Assembly (NCBI GenBank): GCA_029237815.1
Contig: JAQZBP010000002.1
Coordinates: 270,917 to 334,916, forward strand
From: Moraxellaceae bacterium
GTDB taxonomy: Bacteria > Pseudomonadota > Gammaproteobacteria > Pseudomonadales > Moraxellaceae
Length of the DNA stretch: 64,000 nt
Direction of reading: 5' to 3'
The notes beneath the pieces were generated by a model. That model saw only the letters and a list, made by a program, of their open reading frames with translations, made no database searches and was not told the origin of the DNA. Below, in pieces: positions 24,769 to 33,691 of this stretch. The position numbers and the translations under genes were made by a program. Within the stretch, counting starts at the first letter, position 1. The number at the start of each line of letters is the position of its first letter.

Positions 24769-25985
24769 CAGTGATTGAAGACGGCATTCAGGTTCCACAG
24801 GGGCAGGAAGATGCCCAGCGCCAGCACCAGCACCACCAGGCCAATCACGATGATGAGCAGCGGTTCGATGCGATCGGCCAGCTGCTTGAGGTCGTAATCG
24901 ACCTCGCCGTCGTAGAAGTCGGCCACCTCGACCAGCATCTGGTCCAAGGTGCCGGACTCCTCCCCCACCAGCAGCATCTGCAGCACCAGCGGTGAAAAAA
25001 GCCCGGTGGCCGTGGCCGCGTGGCTGATGCTGTCGCCGCGCTCGATGGCCGTGGCCATCTCGCGCACCGCCTGGCCCACGAATTCATTGTCCAGTGCGCG
25101 CGCGGTGACGTTCAGCGTCTGGATGAGGGGAATGCCGGAGCGCAGCATCATGGCCAGGCAGCGCGCAAAACGGCTCAGCACCGTGCGCTGGTAGATCTCG
25201 CCCACGATGGGCAGGTGCAGCCGCCAGCGATCCCGTTTGTAGCGGCCCTCCGCCGTCTGCACATACCGGCGCCAGAGCAACACGGCAATCGCCAGCAGGC
25301 CGGCCAGGAGCCAGCCGTAGTGGACCAGGACATCGGAGGTGCCGATCAGCAGACGCGTCGGTAGCGGCAGCTCGGTCTGGAAGCGGGCGAACAGCCGCGC
25401 GAAGCTGGGAATGACCATGTAGTTCATGAGCAGGATGGCGGCGGTGATCACCACCAGCACGATGCCGGGGTAACGCGTCGCCTGCTTCATGCGCTTGCCG
25501 GTTTCGCGCTCGGCCGCCAGATGGCGGCCCAGCTCGAAGAAGGCCTCGTCCAGGCGGCCGGTACTTTCCCCCACATGGATCATGTTGACGAAGAGCGGCG
25601 TGAAGGTTTCCCGGCATTGCGCCAGTGCCGTCGACAGATCCTTGCCCGACTCCAGGCTGTGCACGCAGTCCGCGAGATTCTCCGCCAGCTTTTCCGAGCG
25701 GCTGCTGCCCGACAGGGTGCGGATGGCCTGCACCACTGGAATGCCGGCCTTCATCATGCTGCCCATCTGCCGGCAGAACATGAGCAGCTCCTCCGGCGCC
25801 ACCGGGCGCTGGCGCAGGCTGAGGCCGCCTTTCTTCAGCGCTGTGGCAACAGTCTCGCGGATGCTGAGCGGCGTGATGTGCCGGGTCGCCAGCAGGGACA
25901 GCACCGCTTCCAGGCTGCCCGCCTCCAGGCGGCCCTCCACGCGTTCGCCACGACTGTTGCGGCCCTGGTATCGATAACGGCTCAT
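24768..25985 (-). CDS. mshG: MSHA inner-membrane platform protein MshG (PilC/GspF)
   Basis: 405 residues from the ATG at 25985, 2 bases after the mshE stop. Two GspF/PilC domains are visible (LLMFCRQMGSMMKAGIPVVQAI and RFARCLAMMLRSGIPLIQTL), each followed by a GE-S-G turn (IHVGESTGRLDEAF and LVGEESGTLDQML). Three membrane segments lie near 171-191, 222-241 and 375-397. It forms the platform on which MshE acts during pilus extension. Confidence 0.95.
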   Translation of the reverse strand: MSRYRYQGRNSRGERVEGRLEAGSLEAVLSLLATRHITPLSIRETVATALKKGGLSLRQRPVAPEELLMFCRQMGSMMKAGIPVVQAIRTLSGSSRSEKLAENLADCVHSLESGKDLSTALAQCRETFTPLFVNMIHVGESTGRLDEAFFELGRHLAAERETGKRMKQATRYPGIVLVVITAAILLMNYMVIPSFARLFARFQTELPLPTRLLIGTSDVLVHYGWLLAGLLAIAVLLWRRYVQTAEGRYKRDRWRLHLPIVGEIYQRTVLSRFARCLAMMLRSGIPLIQTLNVTARALDNEFVGQAVREMATAIERGDSISHAATATGLFSPLVLQMLLVGEESGTLDQMLVEVADFYDGEVDYDLKQLADRIEPLLIIVIGLVVLVLALGIFLPLWNLNAVFNH

Positions 25986-25987
25986 GA

Positions 25988-27688
25988 TCAGTCCACATCC
26001 ACGAGGCGCAGCACTTCCGCCATGCTGGTCTGCCCGGCCAGCAGGAGATTGACGGCGCTGTTCAGCAGCGGCGTGTAACCCGGGCTCTGCCGGGCCACGG
26101 TCAGGAACGCCTGCTGATCGTTGCGGCGCAGGGCTTCGCTCATGGCCTCGTTGAACTCCAGCCACTCGTGCACACCGAGACGTCCGTAATATCCCGTCTG
26201 GCTGCAATGGCTGCAGCCCTGGCTGCGCCAGAATTGCCGGCCGGTCAGCTCGACCTTGCCCAGCCGCTGCAACAGGGCCAGCGCCTGCGGGTCGGGATCA
26301 TCCGGCACCTTGCATTCGTCGCAGAGCCGGCGCAGCAGGCGCTGTGCCAGCACGGCCCGCAGGGCGCTGGCCGCCAGATAGGGCTCGACGCCCATGTCGA
26401 GGAAACGGATGCTGGAGGAAATGGCGTCGTTGGTGTGCAGCGTGGAAAGCACCAGGTGTCCCGTGATGGCGCCACGCAGGCCGATTTCCGCCGTTTCACG
26501 ATCACGGATTTCCCCGATCAGCAGCACGTCCGGGTCCTGGCGTAGCGCGGTGCGCAGCACGCGCCCGAAGTTCAGGTCGATCCTGGCATTGACCTGTACC
26601 TGCATGACGCGCGGCAGACGGTATTCGATGGGATCTTCCACGGTGATGATCTTCACCGAGGGACGGTTGATCTCGGCCAGCGCCGCATACAGCGTGGTGG
26701 TCTTGCCGGAGCCCGTGGGGCCCGTGACCAGGATCATGCCGTGCGGCCGCTGAATGAAAGTGCGCAGGCGGGACAGGATGTGGGGCGGCAGACCGACACT
26801 GTCCAGCGATTCGAAGCTGCGCGAATTGTCGAGCAGGCGCAGCACCACCGATTCGCCGTGGGACACCGGCAACGTCGACAGGCGCACGTCTATGGTCTTG
26901 CCCAGCACCCTGATGCTGAAGCGGCCGTCCTGGGGCAGGCGTTTTTCGGAAATGTCCAGGTGCGACATGATCTTGAGCTTGAGCACGAGGGCGGCGGCGA
27001 TGCGCTTCTCGTTTACCACCTGCTCCTGCAGCACGCCGTCGATGCGACGACGGATGCGCAGCACGGTCTCGTCCGGCTCGATATGGATGTCGGACGCCTT
27101 GCTACGTATCGCTTCCTCGAAGATGGACTGCAGCAGGCGCGCGACCGGGGCTTCGCTGGCGGCGGCCGAACTCGCCAGCGTGGCGGCATCGTAGGAACTG
27201 TCCGTGAGCTCCACCTCCAGCTCGCTGGCAATGCTGGCGATCTCGTGCTGCCGGCTGTACTGCACATCAATGGCGCTCAGCAGATCGGCTTCGCTGACGA
27301 CGGCGGTGGTGATCACCGCGTTCAGCCGACGCTGCAGCTCGTCGATCGCATGGATGTCGAGCGGGTCCGCCATGCCCACCAGGTAATTACCCTCGCGCTG
27401 GTCGAGGATGATGGCCCGGTAACGCCGGGCGATGGCCTCGGGCAGGCGCTGCACCAGCTGCTGCTGCAGCGGATAGTTGCGGATATTGACGAGCGGAATG
27501 CGCAACTGCCGCGAAAGCAGCTCCAGCAGCGCGCTCTCGCTGATGAACTTGAGGTCCATCAGGGTGCGCCCGAGCTTCTTGCGCGTCTGCTTCTGCTCGC
27601 TCAGCGCGCGTTCGAGCTGTGCCTCGGTGATGAGCCCGCTCTCCAGCAGCAGGTCGCCGATGCGGACCTTGCGACGAAGATAATCCAT
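25988..27688 (-). CDS. mshE: MSHA pilus extension ATPase MshE with c-di-GMP-binding N-domain
   Basis: 566 residues. The N-terminal region 7-65 carries the tandem MshEN pattern (RIGDLLLESGLI, ALSEQ, LGRTLMDLKFI) known to bind cyclic-di-GMP, with Ile at a usual Leu position. The GspE/PilB ATPase domain has Walker A GPTGSGKT at 323-330, an Asp box (VEDPIEYRLP), Walker B-like DVLLIGEIRD and a His box (STLHTNDA). A tetracysteine zinc site (CDEC and CSHC) is kept. It powers pilus extension under cyclic-di-GMP control. Seven bases separate it from mshL. Confidence 0.96.
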   Translation of the reverse strand: MDYLRRKVRIGDLLLESGLITEAQLERALSEQKQTRKKLGRTLMDLKFISESALLELLSRQLRIPLVNIRNYPLQQQLVQRLPEAIARRYRAIILDQREGNYLVGMADPLDIHAIDELQRRLNAVITTAVVSEADLLSAIDVQYSRQHEIASIASELEVELTDSSYDAATLASSAAASEAPVARLLQSIFEEAIRSKASDIHIEPDETVLRIRRRIDGVLQEQVVNEKRIAAALVLKLKIMSHLDISEKRLPQDGRFSIRVLGKTIDVRLSTLPVSHGESVVLRLLDNSRSFESLDSVGLPPHILSRLRTFIQRPHGMILVTGPTGSGKTTTLYAALAEINRPSVKIITVEDPIEYRLPRVMQVQVNARIDLNFGRVLRTALRQDPDVLLIGEIRDRETAEIGLRGAITGHLVLSTLHTNDAISSSIRFLDMGVEPYLAASALRAVLAQRLLRRLCDECKVPDDPDPQALALLQRLGKVELTGRQFWRSQGCSHCSQTGYYGRLGVHEWLEFNEAMSEALRRNDQQAFLTVARQSPGYTPLLNSAVNLLLAGQTSMAEVLRLVDVD

Positions 27689-27695
27689 GGGCGTC

Positions 27696-29285
27696 TCAGC
27701 GCCCGGCCGTCGGCGCTGTCGCCGCCGGCAGCGGCATGCCGGCGCCAGCGAAGTCGGCAGGCGTGAGGCCGTACCGCGCCCCGTGCAGGCCGACGAACTG
27801 TTCGGTGCTGAGGCTTTCGGTGAGCATGGGCCGAAGCAGGATCACCAGCTCGGTCTTGCGTACGGCGCTACGCTTCTGCTCGAACAGGTATTTGATGAGG
27901 GGAATGCGGCCCAGCAGCGGAGTGGTGGCCACGGTCTTCTGGCTGGAGGACTGCATGAGGCCGCCGATCACCACCACCCTGCCCGGCTCGGCATGCACCA
28001 CGGTGTCGGATTCGCGGATGTTGCTGAAGGCCAGTGGCAGCTGCAGCTGGGCAAAGCCCAGGTCGATCCTCTTGTTCTGATCCTGCACCTCGGACACGCT
28101 GGGATGCACGTGCAGGATGATCCGGTTGTCCTGGCTGATCTGCGGGGTGATATCCAGCGCCACGCCGGAGAAGAACGGCGTCAGCGTGACTTCCGGCGTG
28201 GTGACCGGCGCGGCATTGCTGGACGTCGTCGTGGTGGTCGAGACATGGGTGACGAAGAACTCGTCGCTGCCCACCTTGATCACGGCTTTCTGGTTGTTCA
28301 TGGCGGTGATGCGCGGACTGGACAGCACCTGGACATTGCCCTGGGTTTTCAGCAGTTCCAGCACGCCGTTGAAATCGTTCAGGGCAAAGGCCGCGCCGAA
28401 GACGCCGCCAATCTGGTCCGGATTGCCGAGCGGCATGCTGCCCACGCGGGTGGTAATGGTCTTGTTCGCTGCCAGCTCGCCGATGGCGCTCCAGTTGATG
28501 CCCTGCTGGTACCCGTCATTCAGTTCCACCACCAGGATCTTGGCCTCGATGGTGACCTGGCGCGTGAGGTTGGCCTCGGTCTGCCTGAGGAAATTGCCCA
28601 CGGCGCGCATCAGGTCCGGCGAGGCCGTGTTGACAACGACCGTACCCGCCTGTGCATTGACGATGGCAAAGCCGTTCTTGCCCATGATCTGGGTGAGTGT
28701 CGCCTGCAGGTCTTTCCAGAAATCGATGTCGGAGCGGGTAGCGATCTGCGTCGAGGCAGCCTCGGCAGCGGCGCCGCCATTGCCACTGACCGTGCTGCTG
28801 CCATTGCCGGTCGCTGCGGAAGTGCTGCGCGTGCGCTCCACCGAGCGGCCGGATACCGTGGTTTCGGAGCGGCCGCTGCGCAGCGCGTTCAGATAGTTGA
28901 ACGGGAACACGCGCACGTTCTGCGAATTAGAGCTGATCTGGTAGCCGTAAGGGGCCTCCACATAGTCATAGCCGTAGCTGTCGCTGACGGCCCTCAGCGC
29001 TTCCTCGATGGTGACGTTGTTGAGACGCAAGGTGATGCTGCCGCTGACATCCGGGCTGATCAGGATATTTTTCTTGCTGCCATCCATCAGCGTCATGAAA
29101 AAATCGCGGGCCGGCATCTGGTCGACCACGACATCGAAGCGGCGGCTTTCCGCGGCCGGCGCCGCGCCAACCGGCGCCGCTGCGCCAGCAGGCACCGCCA
29201 TGGCAGTGCCTGCCAGCAGTGCCGCCATGACGACCGCGCTCACCCTGAGCCGCTGTTTCGTACCGTATTCATTCGTGCTGTGCAT
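27696..29285 (-). CDS. mshL: MSHA outer-membrane secretin MshL
   Basis: 529 residues from the ATG at 29285, overlapping the mshK end by 17 bases. A signal peptide (VVMAALLAGTAMAVPAGA) is followed by an STN-like short domain (DFFMTLMDGSKKNILISPDVSGSITL), a Ser/Thr/Gly-rich linker at about 150-180, a BON/NolW-like region, and the secretin domain with VLSSPRITAMNNQKAVIKVG and a final LVILLRPML. It forms the outer-membrane pore for the pilus. Confidence 0.94.
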   Translation of the reverse strand: MHSTNEYGTKQRLRVSAVVMAALLAGTAMAVPAGAAAPVGAAPAAESRRFDVVVDQMPARDFFMTLMDGSKKNILISPDVSGSITLRLNNVTIEEALRAVSDSYGYDYVEAPYGYQISSNSQNVRVFPFNYLNALRSGRSETTVSGRSVERTRSTSAATGNGSSTVSGNGGAAAEAASTQIATRSDIDFWKDLQATLTQIMGKNGFAIVNAQAGTVVVNTASPDLMRAVGNFLRQTEANLTRQVTIEAKILVVELNDGYQQGINWSAIGELAANKTITTRVGSMPLGNPDQIGGVFGAAFALNDFNGVLELLKTQGNVQVLSSPRITAMNNQKAVIKVGSDEFFVTHVSTTTTTSSNAAPVTTPEVTLTPFFSGVALDITPQISQDNRIILHVHPSVSEVQDQNKRIDLGFAQLQLPLAFSNIRESDTVVHAEPGRVVVIGGLMQSSSQKTVATTPLLGRIPLIKYLFEQKRSAVRKTELVILLRPMLTESLSTEQFVGLHGARYGLTPADFAGAGMPLPAATAPTAGR

Positions 29286-29697
29286 GCTTGATCTCAGTGG
29301 ACGCAGTGTCTGCGGCAAACATCTTCAGGATTTTTTCTTTTCCGTTCTGCACCACCACCACGGCATCCGGCAGGATGCGGCGCACGGTGATGCCATGAGC
29401 ACTCTCCCCTTCCGCCAGCAGCGCGTCGTCCAGCATGACCTGGCGCTGCTCCGCCGAATAACGGATGTAGCGCAGCGTGGGTGCCGGTGGCGCCTCTTCA
29501 TGAACACTGCTACCGCTGACGGAAGTGGCGGCCGTCGCCGGGACCAGCCGGGCTGGCGGACGGGTCGGGTCCAGTGCGGCCAGGGAGAGGCCGGGCGCCA
29601 GCAGCATCAGCCAGCCAGCGCCACGCCAGAACGGGACGGCGTTAGAGCCGGGAGTGCGCGGCAGAGGTTTGCCTGGCCGGGTGCGGGGATGCGACAT
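29269..29697 (-). CDS. mshK: MSHA biogenesis protein MshK
   Basis: 142 residues from the ATG at 29697. A GTG at 29724 with a better ribosome site (GAGGTG) overlaps the mshJ stop and is a real alternative. One hydrophobic segment (WLMLLAPGLSLAALDPTRPP) begins the export signal. The C-terminal domain (LRYIRYSAEQRQVMLDDALLAEGE, VRRILPDAVVVV) is the PilP/GspC-like small beta domain expected of MshK, which links inner-membrane proteins to the secretin. Confidence 0.85.
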   Translation of the reverse strand: MSHPRTRPGKPLPRTPGSNAVPFWRGAGWLMLLAPGLSLAALDPTRPPARLVPATAATSVSGSSVHEEAPPAPTLRYIRYSAEQRQVMLDDALLAEGESAHGITVRRILPDAVVVVQNGKEKILKMFAADTASTEIKHAQHE

Positions 29698-29716
29698 GGA
29701 AATTTTCTCGGCGTCG

Positions 29717-30337
29717 TCAGGCACGGATCAGCACCTCTTCCAGGCTGAGCGTGAACAACTCCACCCGTACGGTATTGGCGGGCCAGCCCTTCACCTCGTA
29801 GTCCAGCTTCTGCCAGTGAATGCCGGTCTGTTTTTCGAGAGCGGCCAGGTACTTCAGGATGTTGAAGTAATCGCCGCTCAGCGTCAGTTCCAGCGCATGC
29901 CGGTACAGCTTGCCCGGGCCCGCGACGGCGCTGACCCGCTCGGCCGGGCGACTCTCCAGCGCCAGCACGCTGACGCCGTGGTGCTCGGCCAGCAGCGTGC
30001 GGAGCACCTCCTGCATGCGGTCGGGGCTGAGGGAGCCGGCGAGCTGGTCGGCAATATCGCTCTGCAGGCGCTGCCGGGCGGCGACCGGATCGGTGCCCGC
30101 TGCTCCGTCGCGCTCGAGCTGGGCCTGCGCCGCCTGCGCATGGGCCGCCTGCATCCTGAGCTCGGCTATCTGCGCCTGCTGCTCGCGAAGCTGCTTGCCG
30201 GTCTGGTGCACGCCGTCGAACAGCAGGAAACCGGCCAGCAGGAACGGCACCAGAAAAACCAGTCCGCGCTCGCGCCGGCTGAGCGCCATGAAGCGCGCCT
30301 GAATCCGCTCAAGCAGGCTCATCAGCATCGTCATCAT
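29717..30337 (-). CDS. mshJ: MSHA biogenesis protein MshJ (PilO-like)
   Basis: 206 residues. The ATG overlaps the upstream stop as ATGA. A single membrane helix (LVFLVPFLLAGFLLFDGV, about 26-43) is followed by a coiled coil (GKQLREQQAQIAELRMQAAH) and a ferredoxin-like periplasmic domain (LTLSGDYFNILKYLAALEKQTG, IHWQKLDYEVKGWP). It forms the inner-membrane alignment complex with the PilN-like protein. Confidence 0.9.
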   Translation of the reverse strand: MMTMLMSLLERIQARFMALSRRERGLVFLVPFLLAGFLLFDGVHQTGKQLREQQAQIAELRMQAAHAQAAQAQLERDGAAGTDPVAARQRLQSDIADQLAGSLSPDRMQEVLRTLLAEHHGVSVLALESRPAERVSAVAGPGKLYRHALELTLSGDYFNILKYLAALEKQTGIHWQKLDYEVKGWPANTVRVELFTLSLEEVLIRA

Positions 30338-30942
30338 GGACGCGCTCCCGCTGCGGCCCGTGGCCGGTTGCTCAGCGTGAAGCTCACGGCATCGGCATCG
30401 GCATGGGCCAGGGTCAGTTGATAGAGGGCCGCCGCGTGCAGATGCCCACTGTGGCTGAGAGCCGCGATATAGCGCGGCAGCAGGCTGGCTTCCCTCGCCC
30501 GCCCCTCCAGCAGCAGCAGGGGCTCGCGGCCGTTCTCGAAATGGATGCGGGTGAGCCAGATGCCGGACAGGTGCGCGCCGGCGAGGTCGTTGCCGCGCGC
30601 GGAAAAACCCCGGTAAAGCTGCCGGGCCTCCCTGAGCTGCGCGGTTACTGCCTGCAGCGCCTGCAGTTCGGTATCGGCGCCGTGTTGCTGCTGCAGCCGG
30701 CCGCGCTCCGCCTGCAGCGTGTCCAGCCGGGCCTGGGCGCTGCCCCGGGCCGCGGTGGCAGCGGCCAGTTCACGCTGGCTAGCGCGCAGCACCTGCGCGC
30801 TCCACAAGCACTCCAGCAGCACGGCCAGCAGCAGCAGCGCCGTCAGCGCCAGCAGGACACGCAGCTCCAGCAGATCGTCGAGCAGGGGCTGCCGGGGCAC
30901 GCGGTAGAAATTGATGTCCTGGCCCAGGCCGCTGCGGCTCAT
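30334..30942 (-). CDS. PilN-like MSHA biogenesis protein (MshI2-type)
   Basis: 202 residues from the ATG at 30942, overlapping the mshI stop as ATGA. The N-terminal INFYRVPRQP is the short cytoplasmic tail that binds PilM-like proteins. It is followed by a membrane helix (LRVLLALTALLLLAVLLECL, about 27-46), a coiled coil rich in Arg/Gln/Leu and a ferredoxin-like domain (GIWLTRIHFENG). Together with MshI and MshJ it reproduces the PilM-PilN-PilO set. Confidence 0.88.
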   Translation of the reverse strand: MSRSGLGQDINFYRVPRQPLLDDLLELRVLLALTALLLLAVLLECLWSAQVLRASQRELAAATAARGSAQARLDTLQAERGRLQQQHGADTELQALQAVTAQLREARQLYRGFSARGNDLAGAHLSGIWLTRIHFENGREPLLLLEGRAREASLLPRYIAALSHSGHLHAAALYQLTLAHADADAVSFTLSNRPRAAAGARP

Positions 30943-31886
30943 GCCTCGCCCCCCATGACGGCGCCGATCGCCAGCAGGCACGGAGCGATATCGTCCGGCT
31001 TCCCGGTCACGCCCGGTGCCGGCCATAGCGGCGACAGATCCAGGAGCTGCACGGCCACGTCGAGATTGCCGGCCAGATGCCGGGCCAGCGCCTCCACACC
31101 GGGGAACGGCGTGATCAGCAGGCGTTTCACCATGCCCTTCCCTATCTGGCTGTCGAAATAGTCCAGGGAACGCTGGATCTTGAGCAGTACGTTGTCGTAC
31201 TGCGCCGTGTCCAGGGTCTGGAGGGAAAATGGCGTCTGGCGCGCGAGATAGAGCGCATGGTCCTGAAAGATGCCGAGCAGGCTGCCGCTCTCGGTGAACT
31301 GCAGCAGGGCCGTGCTGTCCTCGCCCGCGAGCAGATGCGGCTCCAGCCGGGACAGCGCGATTTCGGGAATGGTGACACTGGCCAGGCTCAGCCTCAGGGA
31401 GTCGGCACGCAGGCGCAGCGTTTCTATCTGGCGCTGCTGGCAGACCGCGGTGTACAGCATGCGCTGGCGGCCGCGGTAGGCGTCTTCCGGCAGGGTGAAG
31501 ACATCGATGGCCGCGTCGGTGACGGGAAAGCTGATGAAGTCGCCGAGCCGCCAGCGCATGGCTTCGCGCAGCTCCTCCGCGGGAACCTCCGGGCTTTCCA
31601 TGAGTAAAAGCTGATAGTCGGCGAGGCCCATGACCACATGCAGCGGCAGGCCCTGAAGCTTTTCGAGAGTGACCACGTTGCGGAAGCGGGCCCAGACCGC
31701 ATCCGGGCTCTCCGCCTGCAGACAGCCGAAGGCCTTGACCGCCAGCGTGTCGCCCCGGGTCTCCACGCGCGCCCAGGCGATACTGGCATTGCCGACCAAC
31801 AGCCCTAGTTTGGCGCCCGTTTTCTTCAGGCGGCCCTTCCAGCACGGCAACCAGCGTTGCCAATAGGACGAACTACTACTAATCAT
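30939..31886 (-). CDS. mshI: MSHA biogenesis protein MshI (PilM-like)
   Basis: 315 residues. Actin-like PilM-type features are weak, but the overall pattern (LGLLVGNASIAWARVE, MRWRLGDFISFPVTDAAIDVFTLP, VKRLLITPFPG) fits MshI. There is no signal peptide, so it is a cytoplasmic partner of the PilN-like tail. First gene of the operon. Its start lies next to the 12-bp tandem repeats, and no strong Shine-Dalgarno is visible in the repeat-derived leader (CACCCTAAAT), so translation may be weak or use a different start. Confidence 0.85.
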   Translation of the reverse strand: MISSSSSYWQRWLPCWKGRLKKTGAKLGLLVGNASIAWARVETRGDTLAVKAFGCLQAESPDAVWARFRNVVTLEKLQGLPLHVVMGLADYQLLLMESPEVPAEELREAMRWRLGDFISFPVTDAAIDVFTLPEDAYRGRQRMLYTAVCQQRQIETLRLRADSLRLSLASVTIPEIALSRLEPHLLAGEDSTALLQFTESGSLLGIFQDHALYLARQTPFSLQTLDTAQYDNVLLKIQRSLDYFDSQIGKGMVKRLLITPFPGVEALARHLAGNLDVAVQLLDLSPLWPAPGVTGKPDDIAPCLLAIGAVMGGEA

Positions 31887-31890
31887 ATTT

Positions 31891-31950
31891 AGGGTGCTAC
31901 ATAGGGTGCTACATAGGGTGTTGCATAGGGTGTTGCACGGGGTGCTACTG
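31891..31950. repeat. Five 12-bp tandem repeats in the MSHA operon leader
   Basis: Copies start at 31891, 31903, 31915, 31927 and 31939: AGGGTGCTACAT twice, then AGGGTGTTGCAT, AGGGTGTTGCAC and a partial GGGGTGCTACTG. The array ends 4 bases from the mshI start codon. On the minus strand each full unit reads TATGTAGCACCC or a variant, so two copies contain ATG directly followed by TAG. Confidence 0.95.
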
Positions 31951-32363
31951 CAGAAAGCACGGCGGTTCTATCCGGCTATCGCGAGTCCTTTCCTGGCGGG
32001 CCGCACGTCTGACGGCCAGCAGCCGCTACCCCTTCATTCATGTGTCCACAGGCCGGCAAAACCGCCCTGCAGAGGCTTCTAGGTTCTTTAATTTGCTTGG
32101 TAGTTCATCCAGGCCGGCCACGGCGGCATGGCCCCCGTGGCCGGCTCACGACTTTCTCGACCGGAAAAGCTGCTTTCCGGTCACAGCGCCAAGCTATCGA
32201 TGACGTCGTATTTTTTGCGAAAAACTACATCAGATCAGTATGTTATAGCCAACCCTTCAACAGGCACAGCAAGGTCAGGCGCCCACCCAGACAGCCGGGC
32301 CATGGGTACGACCAATGGAAAATGCCGGCGGCGCGTCCGCCAGTACGCAGCCGCCGGACAGGG
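31951..32363. other. Non-coding stretch upstream of the MSHA operon
   Basis: About 410 bases without a supported gene. It includes two stem-loops: GCCGGCCACGG (32113-32123) with CCGTGGCCGGC (32135-32145), and GACCGGAAA (32159-32167) with TTTCCGGTC (32174-32182). Neither has a T-run. Base composition is locally more AT-rich near 32085-32110 and 32200-32260, which is where promoters for mshI might lie. Confidence 0.5.
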
Positions 32364-33524
32364 TCAGGCATGGGTGGCCAGCCGGTACAGCACGTGCTGC
32401 TGATAGCCGGTGATGATGTCGACATGCCCGGCAAACATCTGCTCCAGATCGGCCTCCGGCAGATCCATCAGCAAAGGCCGGCCGTCCAGGGCTTTGAGCT
32501 TGTCCCAGGTCGCCACCACCATCAGTCCGGCCCGACCCACCGCCCGCAACACGACCGGTGTCAGCTGCTGGTTGCCCCGGCCCAGCAGGATGCCTTGCCC
32601 GCCCGTGGCGCTCAGCACCAGCCGACACGTCTGCTCGCGGGCCAGCCGCTCCAGAGTGGCGGCATCGACATCGGCCGCCAGCAACCGGCCATCGCACACC
32701 ACGTCCACGCCGAGCAGGGTGTTGGGCAGGTGCAACGCTGCCATGACGGCGGCCGTCGTGGAGCCCGGGCCGATCAGGTAATGGACGCCAGGCGCCATAT
32801 GATCGACGACCTCGGCGGCGATTTCCTGCAGCACCAGCGCTTCCACGGCCGGCCCGCTGCACTTCACCTGCTGCAGGTAGCGGTCCTCGGCCGGGACGCG
32901 CAGTTCGCCATAATGGCAGGACCGTATGCGCCCTTCACGCAGGGCGGCCTCGTCGATGTCGCGCACCTCGGCCGTGTCGATCAGGACGGGACTGCCCTTT
33001 AACAGCAGGTGCACGATCTCCGCCGCCCCGCGCGGATTTACGGCGAACACGCCCGAGTGCATCTTCACCCCGGCCGGGATGCCCAGCACCGGCAGCGCCA
33101 GGCCGACGCTGCGGCAGATATCCCGCGCCGTGCCGTCGCCACCGGCAAAGAGCAGCAGGTCGACCTGCTGCGCGAGCAGCGCAAGGGCGGTGGCCTCGGT
33201 ATCCGCGGCACTGGTTTGGGCCGTCGGTGCATGGACGATCCGGGTTGCGAACCCGAGATCAGAGGCCATTCCCCCGCCCATGTCGCCAGCCGCGCTGAAG
33301 ACCTGCAGGCGTTCACGCCAGGGCAGCAGTTCGGTCAGCACGGCCCGTGCCCGCAAACCGGCCTGTGGCACAGCGCCTCTGGCCAGCGCTTCCACGGCCA
33401 GGCCATCGCTGCCCTTCAGGGCCAGCGTACCGCCCAGGCCGGCCTGCGGATTGACGATGAAGCCCAGCCTGAACAACGGCACCAGCTCATCGCTTGCTGA
33501 AGGGGATGCAGGAAAAGGTTTCAT
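32364..33524 (-). CDS. ATP-NAD kinase-family protein
   Basis: 386 residues. GGDGT at 128-132 in LLLFAGGDGTARD is the nucleotide-binding motif of NAD kinases and diacylglycerol kinases. IVNPQAGLGG at 24-33 and VLGIPAGVKMHSGVFA after it match the long ATP-NAD kinase-like family of about 370 residues, which is distinct from the housekeeping NadK. A later part has GPGSTTAAVM and SATGGQGILLGRGNQQLTP. The physiological substrate of these long members is not settled. It is transcribed alone. Confidence 0.85.
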   Translation of the reverse strand: MKPFPASPSASDELVPLFRLGFIVNPQAGLGGTLALKGSDGLAVEALARGAVPQAGLRARAVLTELLPWRERLQVFSAAGDMGGGMASDLGFATRIVHAPTAQTSAADTEATALALLAQQVDLLLFAGGDGTARDICRSVGLALPVLGIPAGVKMHSGVFAVNPRGAAEIVHLLLKGSPVLIDTAEVRDIDEAALREGRIRSCHYGELRVPAEDRYLQQVKCSGPAVEALVLQEIAAEVVDHMAPGVHYLIGPGSTTAAVMAALHLPNTLLGVDVVCDGRLLAADVDAATLERLAREQTCRLVLSATGGQGILLGRGNQQLTPVVLRAVGRAGLMVVATWDKLKALDGRPLLMDLPEADLEQMFAGHVDIITGYQQHVLYRLATHA

Positions 33525-33691
33525 AGTTGGTTACACATTACGCAGCTCGGGACGATACGGGGGCGGATGAGGTTCATATACTGGCCAAGTGAAAGGTGAT
33601 CGAGTTCACACCAGCGGCATTCTCCGAAAGCTCCAGCTTTCCGGCCCGATGCCCCACCCGAACAGGCCGGCAACGGCAAGTGAGGTGAACC

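Noticed and set aside
31891-31950. Tandem repeats as a CRISPR array or plasmid iterons
   Set aside because: No spacers and no cas or rep genes; the units are only 12 bp and directly adjacent.
31894-32082. Plus-strand frame over the 12-bp repeats encoding a repeated LHRV peptide
   Set aside because: The peptide repeat follows simply from 12-bp DNA repeats being a multiple of three; no ribosome site and no similarity to known products.
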